From the NCBI GenBank assembly GCA_020430865.1, contig JAGQIY010000277.1:1-17446 (forward strand): 17,446 nucleotides of DNA. Reading direction: 5' to 3'. This document shows, one piece after another, positions 16,213 through 17,446 of the stretch. Every line of letters begins with the position of its first letter. Within the stretch, counting starts at the first letter, position 1. The DNA comes from Myxococcales bacterium (GTDB taxonomy: Bacteria; Myxococcota; Polyangia; Polyangiales; Polyangiaceae). Under the pieces are notes generated by a model that saw only the letters and a list, made by a program, of their open reading frames with translations, was not told where the DNA came from and did no database searches. The position numbers and the translations under genes were made by a program.

Positions 16213-17361
16213 ATGGCATCGTTGAAAGTGGCGAGCGGGCGGCGCTGGCTCGCGCTTGGGCTGACTTCTCTGCTCGTGACTTCCGCGGCTCAGGCTCAGG
16301 AGAAACCAGAGCCCAGCATCAAGGAGCAGGGCAAAGCCTTCGTCAAGGAGCTCCGCCTGCTCAGCGACGACTGCGGGATCCGCCGCGCAGCCAAGCCCAA
16401 GGCCAAGCAACCGACGAGCTTCTCCCTGATCCTGGTCGCCGCGCCCTTCGAGCTCGCGTTCTATGCCGACGACACGGATCTGTTCACGCCGCTCACGACT
16501 CAGAGCGCGTGGAACTACGGAGGCGCGAGGTTCAAGTTCCCGGACCTGTACAAAGGTCTGGCGCTACCCAAGGGCAAGGGCTGGGGCAAGCACAAGGCAA
16601 CGAAGGGCGCCGCAGACTACTTCGCTCATTACCTCGAGCTTGGAGACAAGGCGGCCAAGCTGCCGCTCGACCTCCTGCGCAAGATGGAGGTCGTCCGCTA
16701 CACGCTGGACGAGAACGACGACGGCAAGGTGAACACCGACGATCGCCAAGGCAGCGAGTCCAGCCAGAGCGACGCGAGCGACGACAACACCCTCATGAAG
16801 CACGTGTACGGCACGCGCCTGAAGGAGGACGGTAGCACGGAGTCGATCCATCAGAAGCAAGCCCTGGTGCGAGGAGTGCGAGTGGCGCTGGATGCCAACG
16901 ACGACTTCGACACGCGCCCCAAGCCGCTGTTCGTCTACACCCTGAGCGAGCGCTTCGCCGAGTTCGATTTGAACGGCGACGGAGACGCCGATGACGAGCT
17001 GGTGTTCGGCGACAGCGACGGCGACGGCACACTGAGCGCGAGCGAGCTCGACGCCCTCTACCAGTTCGGCACTGCCAGCGAGCCGAGCCTGGTAGGCAAC
17101 CTCGAGGTCGACGCGCGGTTCAAGGCGCATGGTGAAGGGGACGACGCGGTCGCCTCACTGCTCGACCGCGTGAAGAGCGCGAACAAGGGCTTCGACAATC
17201 GCGCCGCGAAGCAGTTCGTGCTCAACGCCGTCGTGCGCGCCGAACTCAACCTCTACGTCGAGTACGACGATGACGCCCGCCACGCCCGCGTGAGGCAGCA
17301 CTTCGGAGGAGCGGCGGGTTTCCGGAATGCCATCATGCGCATCCGAGGCATGACCAGGTAG
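16213..17361 (+). CDS. Secreted EF-hand-type calcium-binding protein
   Basis: A 382-residue exported protein of unknown function. The signal peptide is RRWLALGLTSLLVTSAAQA, with cleavage before QEKPEP. Two complete EF-hand loops are visible: DENDDGKVNTDD at 166-177 and DSDGDGTLSASE at 267-278, each fitting D-x-[DN]-x-D-G-x-hydrophobic-x-x-x-[DE]; a third, DLNGDGDADDEL at 252-263, is degenerate, with Leu at position 12. These suggest calcium-stabilised structure, outside the cytoplasm. An unpaired Cys54 sits near the N-terminus. There is no catalytic motif I can see, so it may be a structural or matrix protein rather than an enzyme. The ATG has no clear ribosome binding site; the upstream hairpin suggests a separate promoter, which I cannot point to. 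Its last codons are part of a 46-base direct repeat repeated downstream. Confidence 0.85.
   Translation: MASLKVASGRRWLALGLTSLLVTSAAQAQEKPEPSIKEQGKAFVKELRLLSDDCGIRRAAKPKAKQPTSFSLILVAAPFELAFYADDTDLFTPLTTQSAWNYGGARFKFPDLYKGLALPKGKGWGKHKATKGAADYFAHYLELGDKAAKLPLDLLRKMEVVRYTLDENDDGKVNTDDRQGSESSQSDASDDNTLMKHVYGTRLKEDGSTESIHQKQALVRGVRVALDANDDFDTRPKPLFVYTLSERFAEFDLNGDGDADDELVFGDSDGDGTLSASELDALYQFGTASEPSLVGNLEVDARFKAHGEGDDAVASLLDRVKSANKGFDNRAAKQFVLNAVVRAELNLYVEYDDDARHARVRQHFGGAAGFRNAIMRIRGMTR
17304..17349 (+). repeat. 46-base direct repeat, copy 1 (inside EF-hand gene tail)
   Basis: Matches 17401-17446 at 44 of 46 positions, differing only at the 15th and 16th bases (GT here, CC in copy 2). It encodes GGAAGFRNAIMRIRG, just before the final MTR of the EF-hand-type protein. 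Copies are 97 bases apart, so copy 2 is in a different reading frame from the gene. Confidence 0.9.
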
Positions 17362-17400
17362 CGCGGAAGACCTGCCGCTCCGAAGAAGCGATACACGCAG

Positions 17401-17446
17401 CGGAGGAGCGGCGGCCTTCCGGAATGCCATCATGCGCATCCGAGGC
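17401..17446 (+). repeat. 46-base direct repeat, copy 2 (end of window)
   Basis: Same sequence as copy 1 apart from two bases, and reaching the last base of the window, so its true 3' extent is unknown. It still reads GGAAAFRNAIMRIRG in a frame open from 17354 onwards. It may be the start or remnant of a paralogue, a local duplication, or an assembly-end artefact. Confidence 0.85.

Overview
This window looks like chromosomal DNA from a high-GC, predator- or soil-type deltaproteobacterium, most likely Myxococcota (Polyangia/Sorangium-like). I infer this from gene content: a transmembrane Ser/Thr kinase with a PEGA-like tail, several large lipoproteins, one of them with a Gly/Ser linker, a TonB-dependent receptor fused to a TonB C-terminal domain, and a degenerate sigma-54-activator-like membrane protein. 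I saw no rRNA, tRNA, CRISPR array, insertion sequence or phage gene.

Layout. (1) Bases 2-3962, plus strand: the 3' part of a Ser/Thr kinase, then a TPR/PEGA-type membrane protein and a Cys-rich lipoprotein. The last two overlap by one base and are translationally coupled. (2) A strong inverted repeat at 3964-3999 separates this block from a convergent minus-strand pair. (3) Bases 7964-4027, minus strand: a fused TonB-dependent receptor and a coupled surface lipoprotein, probably an outer-membrane uptake unit. (4) A 400-base divergent gap leads to xthA (exonuclease III, 8365-9144, plus). (5) xthA converges, with a one-base gap, on a coupled minus-strand pair: PIN-PhoH ATPase (11589-10270) followed by a DUF1704/MATCAP-type metallopeptidase (10273-9146). 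(6) A second divergent gap carries an 8-10-8 dyad. (7) Bases 11958-17361, plus strand: a bicupin lipoprotein, a multi-pass membrane protein with a GAF-like region and a pseudo-AAA+ domain, a small Cys-containing protein, and a secreted EF-hand-type protein. The window ends in a 46-base direct repeat of that last gene's tail.

How the genes may work together. The kinase/TPR/lipoprotein block looks like a sensing or envelope module. The receptor and lipoprotein probably act as one outer-membrane complex of unknown substrate. XthA and PhoH are housekeeping DNA-repair and nucleotide-binding functions. The cupin lipoprotein and pseudo-AAA+ membrane protein are adjacent and may be functionally linked, but the sequence does not prove this. 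The two most unusual items are the receptor that carries its own TonB domain and the membrane-anchored protein with a sigma-54-activator fold whose ATPase and GAFTGA motifs have been lost.
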